Position numbers and translations under genes: made by a program. 64,000 nt of DNA. Source: Nageia nagi. Lineage: Eukaryota > Pinophyta. Shown in pieces: positions 1 to 11,503 of the stretch; positions within the stretch are counted from its first letter, which is position 1; each line of letters starts with the position of its first letter. The notes beneath the pieces were generated by a model. It ran no database searches. It saw only the letters and a list, made by a program, of their open reading frames with translations, and had not been told where the DNA came from. The DNA lies in contig JBITNC010000002.1 of the NCBI GenBank assembly GCA_050084985.1, positions 25,420,001-25,484,000 of the forward strand. The letters run 5' to 3'.

Positions 1-2432
1 AAGGTTGAGGGCTCATGCTTGTTATCAATCTTGAAAATTAAGGGTTTATTCAAGGTCATGCTCCTTGTTACCCTTTATATTGGAGAATTTTGTTCCTAAG
101 GTGACTTATCTATATCAATATGCAACTAGCTAGAAGCAACTGAAGAGCCCTTTAAATCATCAACATCCTCATTAGAAGCAGATTCTTTAGAAAGTTTATT
201 GAACTTTACATCCATTAAAATGAACATTGCTTTATAGGTTAGAGAGAAGAGCCTATAGCCTCTATGCTAACTATCATAACCTATAAATATGCATTTTTTA
301 GCTCTTTTTTTCAACTACTTTCTTTTCTCAAAAACAATGTAGAAGAAATTTTCACAACCAAACACCCTAAGGTGAGAAATGTTAGGTTTTCTTCTTAACC
401 ATACCTCAAAAGAAGTTTTACTCTAAATGACTTTTATGGCACACCTATTTAAAGTGTAAATAGTAGTGCTTATAGCTTCATCCCATAAGAACTTAGGAAG
501 ATTACCCAACTTGCATCTAACCATCTTCATAATTATTCTATTTTTCCTTTCAACAACACTGTTCTACCGAGGAGTGTAAGGAATCATAAACTACCTCTTG
601 ATTCCATACTTAGCATAATAGTCATTGAACTCAGTGCTATTATATTCTCCTCCATTATCTGATCTCAACATTTTGATTTTAAGATTAATCTAATTTTCAA
701 CAAAAGCCTTAAAAACCTTAAAACTTTCAAAGGTTTGATCCTTGTGCTCAAGTAGATACCCAAAGGCCATCCTACTAAATTCATCAATGAATGTCAAGAC
801 GTAATATGCTCCTCTAAGGGACTTAATTTGAAATGGATCCATCAAATCTGAATGCACAAGTTGAAGAGGTTCAGATGCTCTTATTACCTTATCTTTTTCA
901 AATTTTTATTTATGCATCTTTCTAAGAATGCACTTCTCACATACACCAACCAAAAGAGAAATTGAAGGCAAACCTTCCATAAGTTCTTGGTCTTTCATGA
1001 CTTGAATACTCTTATGGTTAAGGTGCCCTAAATGATGGTGGTAAAGATTACTTTTAAAACACACACTAGAAGCAAAACATATCTTTGATGGAATTTTATC
1101 CATAATGTAGAGGTTATCTTTTATTGATCCTTTAACCAAAGTGGTAAGTCCTTTCTTAATGCATCAAAATTGAGAGTTGAACTCAAAAGAGTACCCTTTT
1201 CTAGCAACTTGGATTACAAAGAGAAGATCCATCCTTAACTTAGGAACAGAAAGAATATTTTCAAGAACCTTTCTGTGAATCAGCACACTCCTAATTCCTT
1301 AAACTTCAAGGTTAGAGTTCTCACCTATCACAATGGCATCTTCTTTATACTTATGAAAGTTTTCAAACTTTTTTTTTTCAAAGCATAGGTGATTAGTGCA
1401 ACTAGAGTCAACAATCCATTCAGATGAAAAAGAGTGAGACATGGAGTAGAACGTCGTAACAAAACTAGAATGAATATTTTTCTTTCTTTTGTAGTTCTTT
1501 ACATTTCTATTATCTTTATTCTTTTCCTCTCTTTTTCTTTTATAGCAATCAATTTCTTTATGACCTTGAATGCCATAATAGTTACACTTGTTATCAAACT
1601 TTTTCTTAGGATAAGGAGTGTTTACTTTGGTTTTTCCATATTTTTATTTGAAATGATTATTGTTATCATTATTCTTGCTGTTGTGGTTATTATTTCTATT
1701 ATTCTTATTATTTTTGTAGCTATTACCTCTTTTCTCAAACCTTTTAGAGGAAGAAGGATAAGATTTCTTTTGATGGTTGAATTTCTTTTTGAAAGGAGTT
1801 TTGGTTGCTCCAAGAGCAACGTTATTATCTTTAAAAAAAGAAATCAACCCTTTATTATTAAGGGTTTCCTCATGCTTCAATAGGTGCCTTATAAGGTTCT
1901 CAAGGAAGAAGACTTCTTTTTCATTATCAAGCTTTATTTTCATAAATGTCATAAAGTTTTCAAACTTTGAAGAGAGGCTTTGAAGAATGATGAAGACCAT
2001 GAACTCATCATTGATCCAATTACATCCATAAGTAATAATTTGAATCCTTGAATTAATGATTTTATTTAAGTAGATAGCCATATTTTTATTTTTCCCTTGA
2101 CAAGATTGAAGTAACTTTTGAAAAATGGTAAATCTTCTTAAAAAGTTTGAACCAAGGTAGATTTACTTTAGCTTATCCCATGCTTTCTTTATCGATGTTG
2201 AAGAAGAAATTATTAGTAGCATATCATATAAAACTACACAATAAATCATGGAGGTTGCCAACTCATTCTTTATGTTGTAAGCCTCTAGTGCCTTCTCATC
2301 TGTAAGAGGTACAAGGTTCTCATTCACTATTTACCAAAGCTTCCTTACTTGCAATTCAGCTCTCATCCGAGGTTTCCAAATTCCATAGTTGGAACCATCA
2401 AGAATGTGTTTGGGTAAAAAGGATTCTCCCAT
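1..2432 (-). pseudogene. C1 gag-protease-integrase, decayed
   Basis: Reading leftward from an ATG at 2432, gag carries the UBN2-type copia core; the best open piece is 2081-1644, with the motif CNWINDEF and a basic Asn-rich tail. A CCHC knuckle near 1600-1540 has its second Cys replaced by Tyr. The protease site near 1440-1390 reads Asp-Ser-Ser before CTNH, where Asp-Ser-Gly is usual. A GAG-pre-integrase module (1139-906) keeps the HHLGHLNH zinc-binding pattern and the CEKC pair. Integrase core sequence continues to the left edge with several stops. The copy cannot encode a complete polyprotein. Antisense ORFs here, such as 1434-1883, are shadows of the low-complexity gag tail. Confidence 0.85.
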
Positions 2433-2435
2433 TTG

Positions 2436-2440
2436 CTACA
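2436..2440. repeat. Target-site duplication of G1 (left), CTACA
   Basis: CTACA directly precedes the left LTR and is repeated at 12360-12364 directly after the right LTR. It defines G1's outer borders and its insertion into the C1 gag start. Confidence 0.92.
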
Positions 2441-3318
2441 TGTTTACAAATAAAATTGAGCATGCAAATAAGTAAATAGGCAACTATCTACAAACTCAAT
2501 ATTATCTGTATTCTAGCTACGGATAGCAATTTATTCTAGATAATAATAAACAACAACATAACCAATTAAGAAGTGTAATTGTACCAACCAAGACTGTAAT
2601 TTGTGTACTTACCTCACGGAACGTACCTGACAACGAAAGATGCAGATATTGGCGATATAATGATGATAAGCTGCCTTTCCCACAATGTTGTGACCTGCAA
2701 GGATGCAAAAAGAGGACCGCGAGCGATCCGTTTTAGTGGTATAAGAGTGCCAATAGTGTTCTTATATTCACAAAGGAGCACCAACGGCCTTCGTTTAATA
2801 GTTTTGACCTCTCGATTAGGTCCAGATCTTCAATATAGGTATCTTAGATAGTAGTATAATATTAGAATTGATCGTAGATGTCAGGAGAGCTCGCGTAAGG
2901 AAGCACACAAACCATAGCCTTATAGGTAGTACCAAGAGATACCTTAAGGGGTAGCCACTTACAAGACCATACGCGGGATCATGTGTATCCTTGTTATTGT
3001 GGACTTACTATTAGATCCCTTATTTATATAGATAATAGATAATACCACCCATAGGTCGGCATGCATCCACATAAATAAGGTTAATTCACAAGATTTAAGA
3101 TAAACACATCAATAAACAAGATAATTCATGCAATACTCAAGATAACCCATGCAATATTCAAGATAACCCATGCAATATTCAAGATAACCCATGCAATATT
3201 CATATTCAAGCCAAACATTGATATTATCACTTTAATCCATTCAAGACATATAGTTAGGCCAAGCATATTTCATTAATTTATTGATTTAAAAACATAAAAT
3301 CATTTTTATGTGTTAACA
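2441..3318 (-). repeat. G1 3' LTR
   Basis: 878 bp with TGTTTA...GTTAACA ends, matching 11504-12359 with a few percent differences, mostly transitions. It is longer than its partner mainly because it holds extra copies of a 21-bp direct repeat (aagataacccatgcaatatt type) around 3119-3205. On the minus strand the LTR is preceded by a purine-rich tract (caaagtgggg, about 3335-3319), the likely polypurine tract. Confidence 0.93.
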
Positions 3319-3663
3319 AATGCCCCACTTTGGATGTGAAATTGAAAGAAACATGAGGTGACTTGAGATTTTGCATTCAAAGTAAAAACACAATATCATA
3401 GCAAACAATTTTGATAAGCAATGATAAACATTAACCATTCTGAATGTAAACAACATCATGATAAAGCTTATTAGTACTAGATATAGGTTGAGAAAACTCC
3501 CTTTTGATATTACCTTGGGCATGCTTGCCCCTTGCGTTTTGTTGTAGAAGGTGATAGCCTGATATATCTGATAATCTAATAATCTTGCTGCGATGCTGAT
3601 GACCCAAGACAATAAACTTGACAACACACATGACAATGACAGGACAGACGACTTGACCACACA
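3319..3663 (-). other. G1 sequence beyond the T1 insertion: 3' untranslated part, no integrase
   Basis: 345 bp between the G1 3' LTR and T1. No frame on the minus strand resembles the integrase C-terminus that should follow 6281. It ends in the polypurine tract. Either G1's integrase end was deleted together with the T1 flank, or the breakpoint fell beyond the coding region. Confidence 0.6.
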
Positions 3664-3978
3664 TGTCCCTATACATTATTATTGTTAGGTCGGCTATGGT
3701 TATTATTATTTCCTTACATTATTATTGTATGTCGGCTAGTGTCCTTTCATTGTAGTGGCACCCCTTGGACTCCTATATATACTAAGGAGGTATTATCATT
3801 TGAAGATGTCTATTGTTGTGTAATTGATGTGATGTAAAGGAGGTTGCCCCCTCGAAGTGGCTTATAACAAAGGAGGTTGCCCCCTCGAAGTGGCTTATTA
3901 CAGATTTTATCTCTTATTCAATGCGTTGAGCTCTCTCTTTGGTGATTTTATGCTATTTTGGGAACTTTGTTCATAACA
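3664..3978 (+). repeat. T1 5' LTR
   Basis: Begins TGTCCCTATACA and ends TTCATAACA. Compared with the 3' LTR, TTAGG is missing just inside the TG end. It contains a 33-bp unit repeated twice (3837-3902, core ggaggttgccccctcgaag). Confidence 0.93.
3774..3781 (+). promoter_or_regulatory. TATA box of the T1 LTR promoter
   Basis: TATATATA lies about 110 bp into the LTR, in the right place for a U3/R promoter; the same motif is at 6076-6083 in the 3' LTR. This is a position-based call. Confidence 0.5.
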
Positions 3979-3992
3979 TTTGGTACCAGAGC
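3979..3992 (+). other. T1 primer-binding site
   Basis: tttggtaccagagc directly follows the LTR. It is the usual initiator tRNA-Met complement (TGGTATCAGAGC) with one change. Confidence 0.8.
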
Positions 3993-4729
3993 AGACGATT
4001 CTAGGGTTTCACAGCTCAAAACTAGTCATCGTGGCATTTTCGCTACCAATTTTTTTTCGGGAGGATTCAGATTTTGAAATTTATTGGGTTTTTTGAAGAC
4101 ATAACGAAGAAGTTTCGGTTAAAATTTCAGCTCCTAATTCGCTATATTTTTTAAGTTACACTCAGGGGAAGTTAAGGTTTGTGACTAGTCGCAAAAGCAG
4201 GTCTGAAACAGGTGTTCTAGCTAAAAAGGGTATATCTGAAGTTTTACAGCTCCAAAATAGGTGAAACCTATTGTATTGGTTAGGTTATATACTAAAGTTT
4301 ATCTGTTACAATTTTCAAGGTCTGAGAATAAACAAGTGACACAAGGCACTTCATACAAGTTCGCTCTTCAAAAAAATCCAAAAATCAGCACATTTTGGGA
4401 AAATTGCAGTCATTTCCTCTTGGACTATCAGAATTTGACGAAATCTATGGCATTGAAAAGAAGACATCTGAGGCTACCATAGGTATAAATTTCAGACTCT
4501 AAAGGGCCAAAATTTCATATTTACATCAGTTGGAAGGTTGGATAATAGAACAGTCTCCAAATCACGATTTAAAAAGGTACAATTTATTTAGATTTGCATA
4601 TATTTTGATTGGAAGGTCTATTTGGGGTGATTCATAAGCTATTGGAAAGAAAAGAAAGAGTAGATTCTTTTAGGTATAGATGTGTTCTGGCATCTTTAAA
4701 CATAGGAGCTATCGTTACTTTGCCAGCAC

Positions 4730-4990
4730 TGCATCCCGAGGAATTGTGGTCTCCTACAACGTACTCGCAGTATATCGCTTAGGCCACTGTTGGATTCTCT
4801 CACGTACCTTTGAGTATATAGAGAGGCCATCATGCTCATGCACGTACATGGTATATAGAGAGGTCCTTTAGGATTCCCTCACGTACCGTGAGTATATTAG
4901 CAAGGGCCCTTTTCGAACGGCTGTGCATTAGACAGCACTAGCACAGAATTGAGCTCCCACGTACCTGGCGTATATAGGGAGACCCCCTAG
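4730..4990 (+). repeat. CACGTAC / GTATATAG repeats in the T1 leader
   Basis: Four or five degenerate units of roughly 50 bp, each with CACGTACc followed by GTATATAGnGAGG, lie just upstream of the GAG start codon. They are separated by variable spacers. Function unknown. Confidence 0.6.
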
Positions 4991-5004
4991 AATACTTAGT
5001 CAAA

Positions 5005-5931
5005 ATGCCACCGAAAAAAATTGCTACACCAACTAGACCTCTAGAGGGTTCATCCATGACTACGGCAAAAAGTGAAGACATATTCTTTCGAATATCCCAA
5101 GTGGAAGAATTGGTTAAAGAGTGTGTAAAAAAGGGTGATATGGAGGAATTAAAAAGGGATTTGACAAAAGAGTTGGCAACTAAAATGGATCAATATATGG
5201 AAAAGATTTTTCAACTCATACAAAACCCAGAGGTAAATATTCCTAAAGATGTTGATATGGCCCAGGGTTATCAGGTAAATAATGATATTATTCAAGGAGA
5301 TAAACCCTTCATTAATAAGCCTAATTCAGGAGGATATGCTTCTACTGATGGAAGTAATCAAGCATGGTTCTCAAGGGGAATCCAAATCCCCAAGATCGAC
5401 ATGAGGAAGTTTGATGGAAGGGACCCCATCACTTGGATATTTCAAATGGAGCACTTTTTTGATCTACACCAAGTACCAACATCACAAAAAGTAACTATTG
5501 CATCCTTGTATCTAGAGCCTGAGCAGGTTGTATGGTACCAATGGCTTTGTGAACGAAAAAAGGGTTCTATTATATCTTGGTCCATTTTTACAGAGGAACT
5601 GATAGCCTACCATGAGGATGTTAAGAATAATTCCTTCTTTACTCAATTGATAAATCTAAGGCAAGAAGGTTCAGTGATGGAGCACATTCAACAATTTCAA
5701 AAGTTGAGTCTTAGAGTGAAGGATATACCAGATGATAGATTTTTGGATCTCTTTATGGGAATCTTAAAGGATAAAATTCAACATGAGGTGCATCTATTTG
5801 AACCAACATCCTTAGAGATGGCTTTTAGGATGGCAAGGAAGGTTGAAAGTAAAAATATGGCAATGGCTGAATATTCCACATGGGAAGATGAGAAATTTCT
5901 ACAGAAGCATCCAGAACTACTAAAATGTTGA
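5005..5931 (+). CDS. GAG-like protein of T1, intact
   Basis: 308 codons, ATG to TGA without interruption. Residues 1-80 are Lys/Glu-rich and probably coiled-coil. Residues about 125-275 form a retrotransposon GAG (capsid-type) domain, recognisable from the run MRKFDGRDPITWIFQMEHFF through LINLRQEGSVMEHIQQFQKL. No zinc knuckle and no protease follow, and the frame closes 29 bp before the 3' LTR. In the family, GAG builds the particle that packages element RNA. Here it would have to work with polymerase supplied in trans. The ATG was chosen because it opens the frame after the leader repeats. It is the only element-encoded ORF in the window that is complete. Confidence 0.85.
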   Translation: MPPKKIATPTRPLEGSSMTTAKSEDIFFRISQVEELVKECVKKGDMEELKRDLTKELATKMDQYMEKIFQLIQNPEVNIPKDVDMAQGYQVNNDIIQGDKPFINKPNSGGYASTDGSNQAWFSRGIQIPKIDMRKFDGRDPITWIFQMEHFFDLHQVPTSQKVTIASLYLEPEQVVWYQWLCERKKGSIISWSIFTEELIAYHEDVKNNSFFTQLINLRQEGSVMEHIQQFQKLSLRVKDIPDDRFLDLFMGILKDKIQHEVHLFEPTSLEMAFRMARKVESKNMAMAEYSTWEDEKFLQKHPELLKC

Positions 5932-5948
5932 GGACAACATTTTTTTGA

Positions 5949-5960
5949 AGGAGAGGGGCA
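5949..5960 (+). other. T1 polypurine tract
   Basis: agGAGAGGGGCA abuts the TGTTAGG start of the 3' LTR, the expected position of the plus-strand primer. Confidence 0.75.
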
Positions 5961-6280
5961 TGTTAGGTCCCTATACATTATTATTGTTAGGTCGGCTATG
6001 GTTATTATTATTTCCTTACATTATTATTGTATGTCGGCTAGTGTCCTTTCATTGTAGTGGCACCCCTTGGACTCCTATATATACTAAGGAGGTATTATCA
6101 TTTGAAGATGTCTATTGTTGTGTAATTGATGTGATGTAAAGGAGGTTGCCCCCTCGAAGTGGCTTATTACAAAGGAGGTTGCCCCCTCGAAGTGGCTTAT
6201 TACAGATTTTATCTCTTATTCAATGCGTTGAGCTCTCTCTTTGGTGATTTTATGCTATTTTGGGAACTTTGTTCATAACA
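5961..6280 (+). repeat. T1 3' LTR
   Basis: 320 bp, TGTTAGG...TTCATAACA, with the inverted tips TGTTA/TAACA. It matches the 5' LTR almost base for base. Confidence 0.94.
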
Positions 6281-9200
6281 AACTTGATCACATGTTTCTG
6301 TGTAGCCATTTTTAAAGGGATAGCCTCAACCCATTTTGTATAATATTCTATAGCAACTAAAATAAACTTATGCCCCTCACTGGATGGTGGGTTAATAACT
6401 CCCATGAAATCCATAGCCCACATAGAGAAAGGCCATGGTGATGTAACATAATTCAATTCTTGAGTTGGCGTAAGCTCAAGGTGTGCATGCCTTTGACATT
6501 GTTCACATTTCTTGACATGCTCAAAGTAGTCATGCTCCATGGTAGGCCACCAATAACCCATTCTGATCAGCTTGCCAAAAACTGATCTCCCATTAAAATG
6601 CCCTCCACATGCCCCTCCATGGGCATGTTCTAACACTGTTGTAATTTCCTCAGTAAGAAGGCACCTTAAAAGAATACCATTAAATGACCTTTTGTAAAGC
6701 ACATTACCAATGATAACGTACCTAGTTGCGAGTCTCTTGATTCTAATTTGCTCCCGCTTATCAAAAGTAGTATCAATAAACTCATCCTTCAAGTATCTAT
6801 AGATATGTTGGTACCACGGACTCTCCTCATACCCAACTCTTTGAACCACACATACTTCACTTTCTTCAGCAGTGGATTAAGTTTCTAAGCTTCTGATGGT
6901 GAAGCTAGTTTCTTTGCTCTCAACTTCTAATGGTATAAGTGATGTTGCACTTGCCATTGCGTCTGCCAGTCTGTTGCTACTTCTTGGAACACTTTCCAAT
7001 TGATATCCTTTGAAATGTGTGAGTAACTTGATAACGTAATCCCTATAAGGGATAAGCTTTTCATCCTTGGTCTTGTAAACCTTGTTGACTTGTTTGACTA
7101 TTAGCTGTGAATCTCCATAAATATGTATCCATGAAATACCAATTTCTATAGCTGCCTTCAAGCCCAATATAAGAGCTTCATATTCTACCATATTATTAGT
7201 GCATTCAAATGACAATTTGTAGGACATAGGAATGACATCATTCTGTGGGGATATTAACGCAATTCCTACCCCTGACCCATGCATACACCTGGACCCATCA
7301 AAGTATAACTTCCAAGGTTCAGATTCATTTGAAAATGGAGCACCGACAGTCCTATTATGGTCATAAATAGACCGTGGGTGGTCCTTTTCTGTAACCTTTG
7401 CTATATCTATTAACGCACATTCATCCTTGAATTCTTCTCTGAGCTCTGTATTATCCCCTATGGGAAATTCTGCCACAAAATCTGTGATTGCCTATCCCTT
7501 AATTGATTTCTGCTTGACAAATCTGAGATCAAATTCTTGAAGTAACATGACCCATTTCGCTACTCTTCCGTCTAGGCAAGGCTTTGACATTAAGTACCTC
7601 AATGGATCTGCCTGTGTAAGTACATGTGTAGTGCTATTAATTAGGTAATGCTGCAACTTTTCAGTAGCAAACACCACACATTGACATAACTTCTCAATAG
7701 GAGTGTATCTAGTCTCATAATCTTTCAATGTCCTGCTGACAAAATAGATAGCCCTCTCTTTACCATCCTCCTCCTTCTTAGCAAGCATTACTCCGAATGC
7801 ATGTTTTGTAGCTGAGACATAAAGCCAAAGGGGTTCTCCATGCCTATATGGAGCTAACACCGATGGGTGCAACAAATATTCTTTTATCTTGTCAAATGAC
7901 TCCTGACATTTATTATCCCATTTGAACTCAACATCTTTTTTAAGTAGATGAGACATAGGAGCTATCTTATCCGTTAATTGGCATATAAATCTCCTGATGG
8001 CCTGTATTTTACCTTGTAAACTCCTTAATTGCTTGAGATTTGTTGGAGGTGCCATTTCTGTAATGGCTTTTATCTTTTTGGGATCCACTTCCACACCTCT
8101 TCTTGAGACAATATGCCCCAAGAGTTTTCCTAATGACACACCAAATACACACTTTTGTGGCTTAACTCTTAACTTGTACTGTCTCATCCTCTCAAATGCT
8201 GCTTTCAAATCTTGAACATGATCCTCTTTGTTCTTAGATTTAATCAAAATGTCATCAACATATACCTCAACTGTCTTATGAATAAAATCATGGAACATAG
8301 CCGTCATGGCTCTTTGGTATGTAGCTCCTGCATTCTTGAGACCAAACGGCATTACCTTGTAGCAAAAGTTGCCCTAAGGTGTCCTAAAGGCTATTTTATG
8401 TTGATCACTTTCTTTGATTTTAATATAATTATATCCCGAAAAGCCATCCATAAATGACAACATTTCATATCCTGCTAAACTATCAATGATCATATCTATG
8501 TTAGGCAATTGGAAATCATCTTTTGGACAAGCTTTGTTGAGATCTCTAAAATCAATACACACTCTAATTTCACTTGTAGGCTTCTTAACTGGAACTACAT
8601 TAGCCATCCATTTTGAGTAGTCAATGGATCTTATAAATCTAACTTCTAGCAATTTTTCTATTTCCTTCTTCACGAGCAATGAAACCTGAAAAGGCATTTT
8701 TCATAGCTTTTGTTTTACTGGAATTGCCCCCTTTTCGACCACCAGGTTATGAACCACAAAGTTCTCATCTAATCCTGGCATATCCTTGTAAGACCATGCA
8801 AACAACTTGGAATAATCATAAAAAGATTGAACTAATTCACTCTGCAATGGTGCCTCAAGAAGCTTACCCATTTTTAGTATTCGTGGTGTCTCTTGAGAAC
8901 TGATATTAACTTCTTCGATTTCTTCATTTAACCAGGTAACTTCAGCTTCTGATGACAAAGGGAATGGTAACTCTCCCAACCCCTCAATCTTATCATCTCT
9001 GGATCCCTCGAAACAAGCATGTATATCTGGATAATGTGTTTGCATTCTTCTTTCATGCCTTATTGGATATTTTGTTCTAGCACCTAATGTTTCTAGAAAG
9101 GCATCATCATTTTGAAATAAATCTATAGTGTGTATAGCATCTTCCTCATCAATCTCGCAATCAATAACATAACAATTGCTTACCCATTCATCGATCTGTA

Positions 9201-11412
9201 CTGTTCCTGAGATTCCGTCCTGACCAACGTCATCACCACCTTGACACGGAACTACACTTGACTGATTTTTCTTTGTTTCTTTATCAGAAAAAGATCGTCG
9301 GTGGTCCTCTATCTTTGCAAAGAAATGCGGGCGTTCCTCTTCCTTACCTTGCTGTTGTTTATTAAAGTTTTCATCCTGACTAATTTCATTGGTATTCATG
9401 ATAATGTATGAACCAATCCTGATATCCATCACGTTAATTTTCTGTAATGCTTTCCTGTAAATCCAATCATTCCTATCTTGAAGGGTTTCATCTTCTGCAT
9501 CACATGGAACAAATCTCTCCCGGAGGACAAGATTACACTGCTTAGCCATTTGTTCATCTGCCTCAACCTTATAGACGTTCCCCTCAAAGTAGAATTTAAA
9601 ACACCTATGTAACATTGATGCCACTCCCTCCATATCATCTATCCAAGGTCTTCCAAGGATAAAGTTAAATGAAGGCCTTCCTTCCGTGATATAAAACAAA
9701 GTATCAAGCACTTTATTACCAACCTTAATTGGTAGTGTAATAGTTCCTGCACATTTTCTAGGTATACCATCAAATCCTTTGACTTTTATGGTGGTTTCTT
9801 CCCTTGGAGGTAACACATCTAGATCGAATTGCTCCAACAAGTGAGTGGTAGCAATATTCAGGGCTACCCCTCCATCTATCAATGACCTCTTAACCGTCAC
9901 TCCAAAGGCCTCCACTTCAATGAACAAAGGCAGATGAAGCCTAGTGACATCCTTACTAGGCTTCTCGTTAGGGTTAAATGCAATAACTTCCCCTTTACCC
10001 CAAATCTTAGCCTTTTTCGCAAAAGCAGCAACAGAAATATTTCGATCTACCTGACTATTCCTAAAAACCTGATTCATCATCTCCCTATGAGGTGCTGAAA
10101 TCTAAAGTAACTCAAAGAGACTAACCTTAGCTGGTGTGCTTTTTAATTGCTCAATTAAATCAAAACTTCTAGGGTCTTTTGGTAACTCCCTCTCGCAGGT
10201 AACTGGATCTACCATTTCCCTAGCTTTCCCTCTTGTGAGTGCTGCACAAACATCTTCGTGGAAAATCACATTGACATATTGCTCTACCTCCACATCTTGG
10301 ACTTTTGCTAGACACATATAAAATCCATCTTCTATGAGTTTCTGTACCCTATCCCTAAGGCTTACACACCCATTTGTAGCATGGCCCTTAGTTTGATGGT
10401 ACTCGCAATATCTATCTTCCTTATACCAATGGGGTTTTTCTGCTGTTGGATCTTCTTCACGCTTTGGTAAAGGTTGTAATAACCCTTTTTTCACAAGGTC
10501 TTTTAGGATATGTCTTGGAGGTATGGGAAATCTCACATATCTCTTTTCCTTCGTCTCACTTGTCTTCTCAGCCACATGGACATCTTTCTCTTTCTTTGAC
10601 GATTGTGGTTTCTTATCCTTTGCTTTTGTCTTTTCATTGTTACCATACTTTACAAGCCCTAGCTTCATAAGGACTTTTTCTTTCTCTAATAGTTTATACG
10701 TCATATCGAAAAATGTAAGATGTGTATAATCGATAACATATGATTGTAAGGGCAATATAACAGCTTCTTTAAAAATGTTATTTACCTCTTTTTCTGTTAA
10801 TCTTGTCTTCACTTGCTGCCATGTCTTCTTAAACCTTACAACAAATTTGTCTAGTTGTTCATCACTGTCTTGTTTGATAGCACATAAATCTGATAGCATA
10901 ATCTCCTTCTTGATGTTATGCTTATACTACTCCAGAAACAAATTACTAAATTCCTCAAATGATGTAATGGACCCTTCAGGTAAGGCATAAAACCATTCTC
11001 GAGCCTCTCCTTCCAAGCTCTGGGGGAAGAACTTAGCTTGCAATCTTTGGTCTGTACCAATTTTGAGTTCACACTCATCCTTGAAACCCTATATATGTCT
11101 TCTTGGATCTCCTTCACCATTGAACTTACTGAATTTTGGTTCTTTGTAGTCGGATGGTGGCATGTGCCTCCAAATTTTATCACATAAAGGACTATCGAAT
11201 TCGAAAGAATCATTAGGTGGAGCTGATCTCCTTGCCAATCTGTCTATCTATCTCTGCATACCTTCCATAGTAGCTTGAACATTACTATTATCACCTTCAG
11301 CGCTATTTTGCATTCCTCCGGATCCCTTCGGATCATCATGTCTGATTTCTACCAATAATTCATCCAAATCTCTTTTTGAAAGACTACGCAAAAATAACTT
11401 AAGCTGTTCCAT
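6281..11412 (-). pseudogene. G1 gag-pol polyprotein, one frame with nonsense codons, truncated integrase
   Basis: From the ATG at 11412 to 6281 all recognisable protein lies in one reading frame, broken only by about eight stops (near 11250, 11095, 10928, 10102, 8701, 8374, 7492, 6877). Gag occupies 11412-10102 and has a CEYHQTKGHATNGC zinc-binding-like motif near 10400. The protease site reads LIDGG near 9876. RT spans about 8697-7900 with YVDD at 8262-8251. A first RNase H follows at about 7900-7500, and an archaeal-type RNase H at 7476-6880 has its acidic residues in FDGS, VEYE, GDSQ and the final D of NRLAD. The integrase HHCC finger is at about 6660-6510 and the first catalytic Asp is in AMDFMG; it then stops at T1. 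The enzymes would copy and insert G1 RNA, but this copy is dead. Confidence 0.92.
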
Positions 11413-11484
11413 AACTAAAACACTCACAAAATAGATGTTAGTCTTAACTAAAACCTTTAGGGTTTTAGTATAATGATGTGCACT

Positions 11485-11501
11485 TCACGTTGGGTTCACC
11501 A
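11485..11501 (-). other. G1 primer-binding site
   Basis: On the minus strand the LTR end is followed after two bases by TGGTGAACCCAACGTGA, in primer-site position and beginning with TGG as tRNA-derived sites do. I did not assign the tRNA. Confidence 0.65.
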
Positions 11502-11503
11502 AA

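Larger units (their letters stand above)
3664..6280 (+). mobile_element. T1: small non-autonomous LTR element with one GAG ORF (TR-GAG-like)
   Basis: A 2.6-kb element with 315/320-bp LTRs, a primer site matching initiator tRNA-Met, a polypurine tract, and a single ORF coding a gypsy-type GAG. There is no protease, RT, RNase H or integrase. This is the architecture of terminal-repeat retrotransposons with a GAG domain (TR-GAG), which are thought to be copied by enzymes of autonomous elements. The LTRs differ by one substitution and a 5-bp gap at the 5' LTR tip, so the insertion is recent. The flanks (ACACA and AACTT) are not a target duplication, which points to a rearrangement at the left border. 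Confidence 0.88.

Noticed and set aside
1434-1883. Open frame of 149 codons, + strand, hydrophobic
   Set aside because: Antisense of the C1 gag tail (Asn/Lys-rich codons read backward give Ile/Phe/Val). Same explanation for 18810-19217, 24021-24203 and 61612-61941.
3664-6280. T1 regarded first as part of G1
   Set aside because: Opposite strand, own LTRs, own primer site and polypurine tract show it is a separate nested element.
10851-11213. 120-codon minus-strand frame in G1
   Set aside because: Out of frame with the true gag reading, which runs through the same DNA with two stops and matches gypsy gag.
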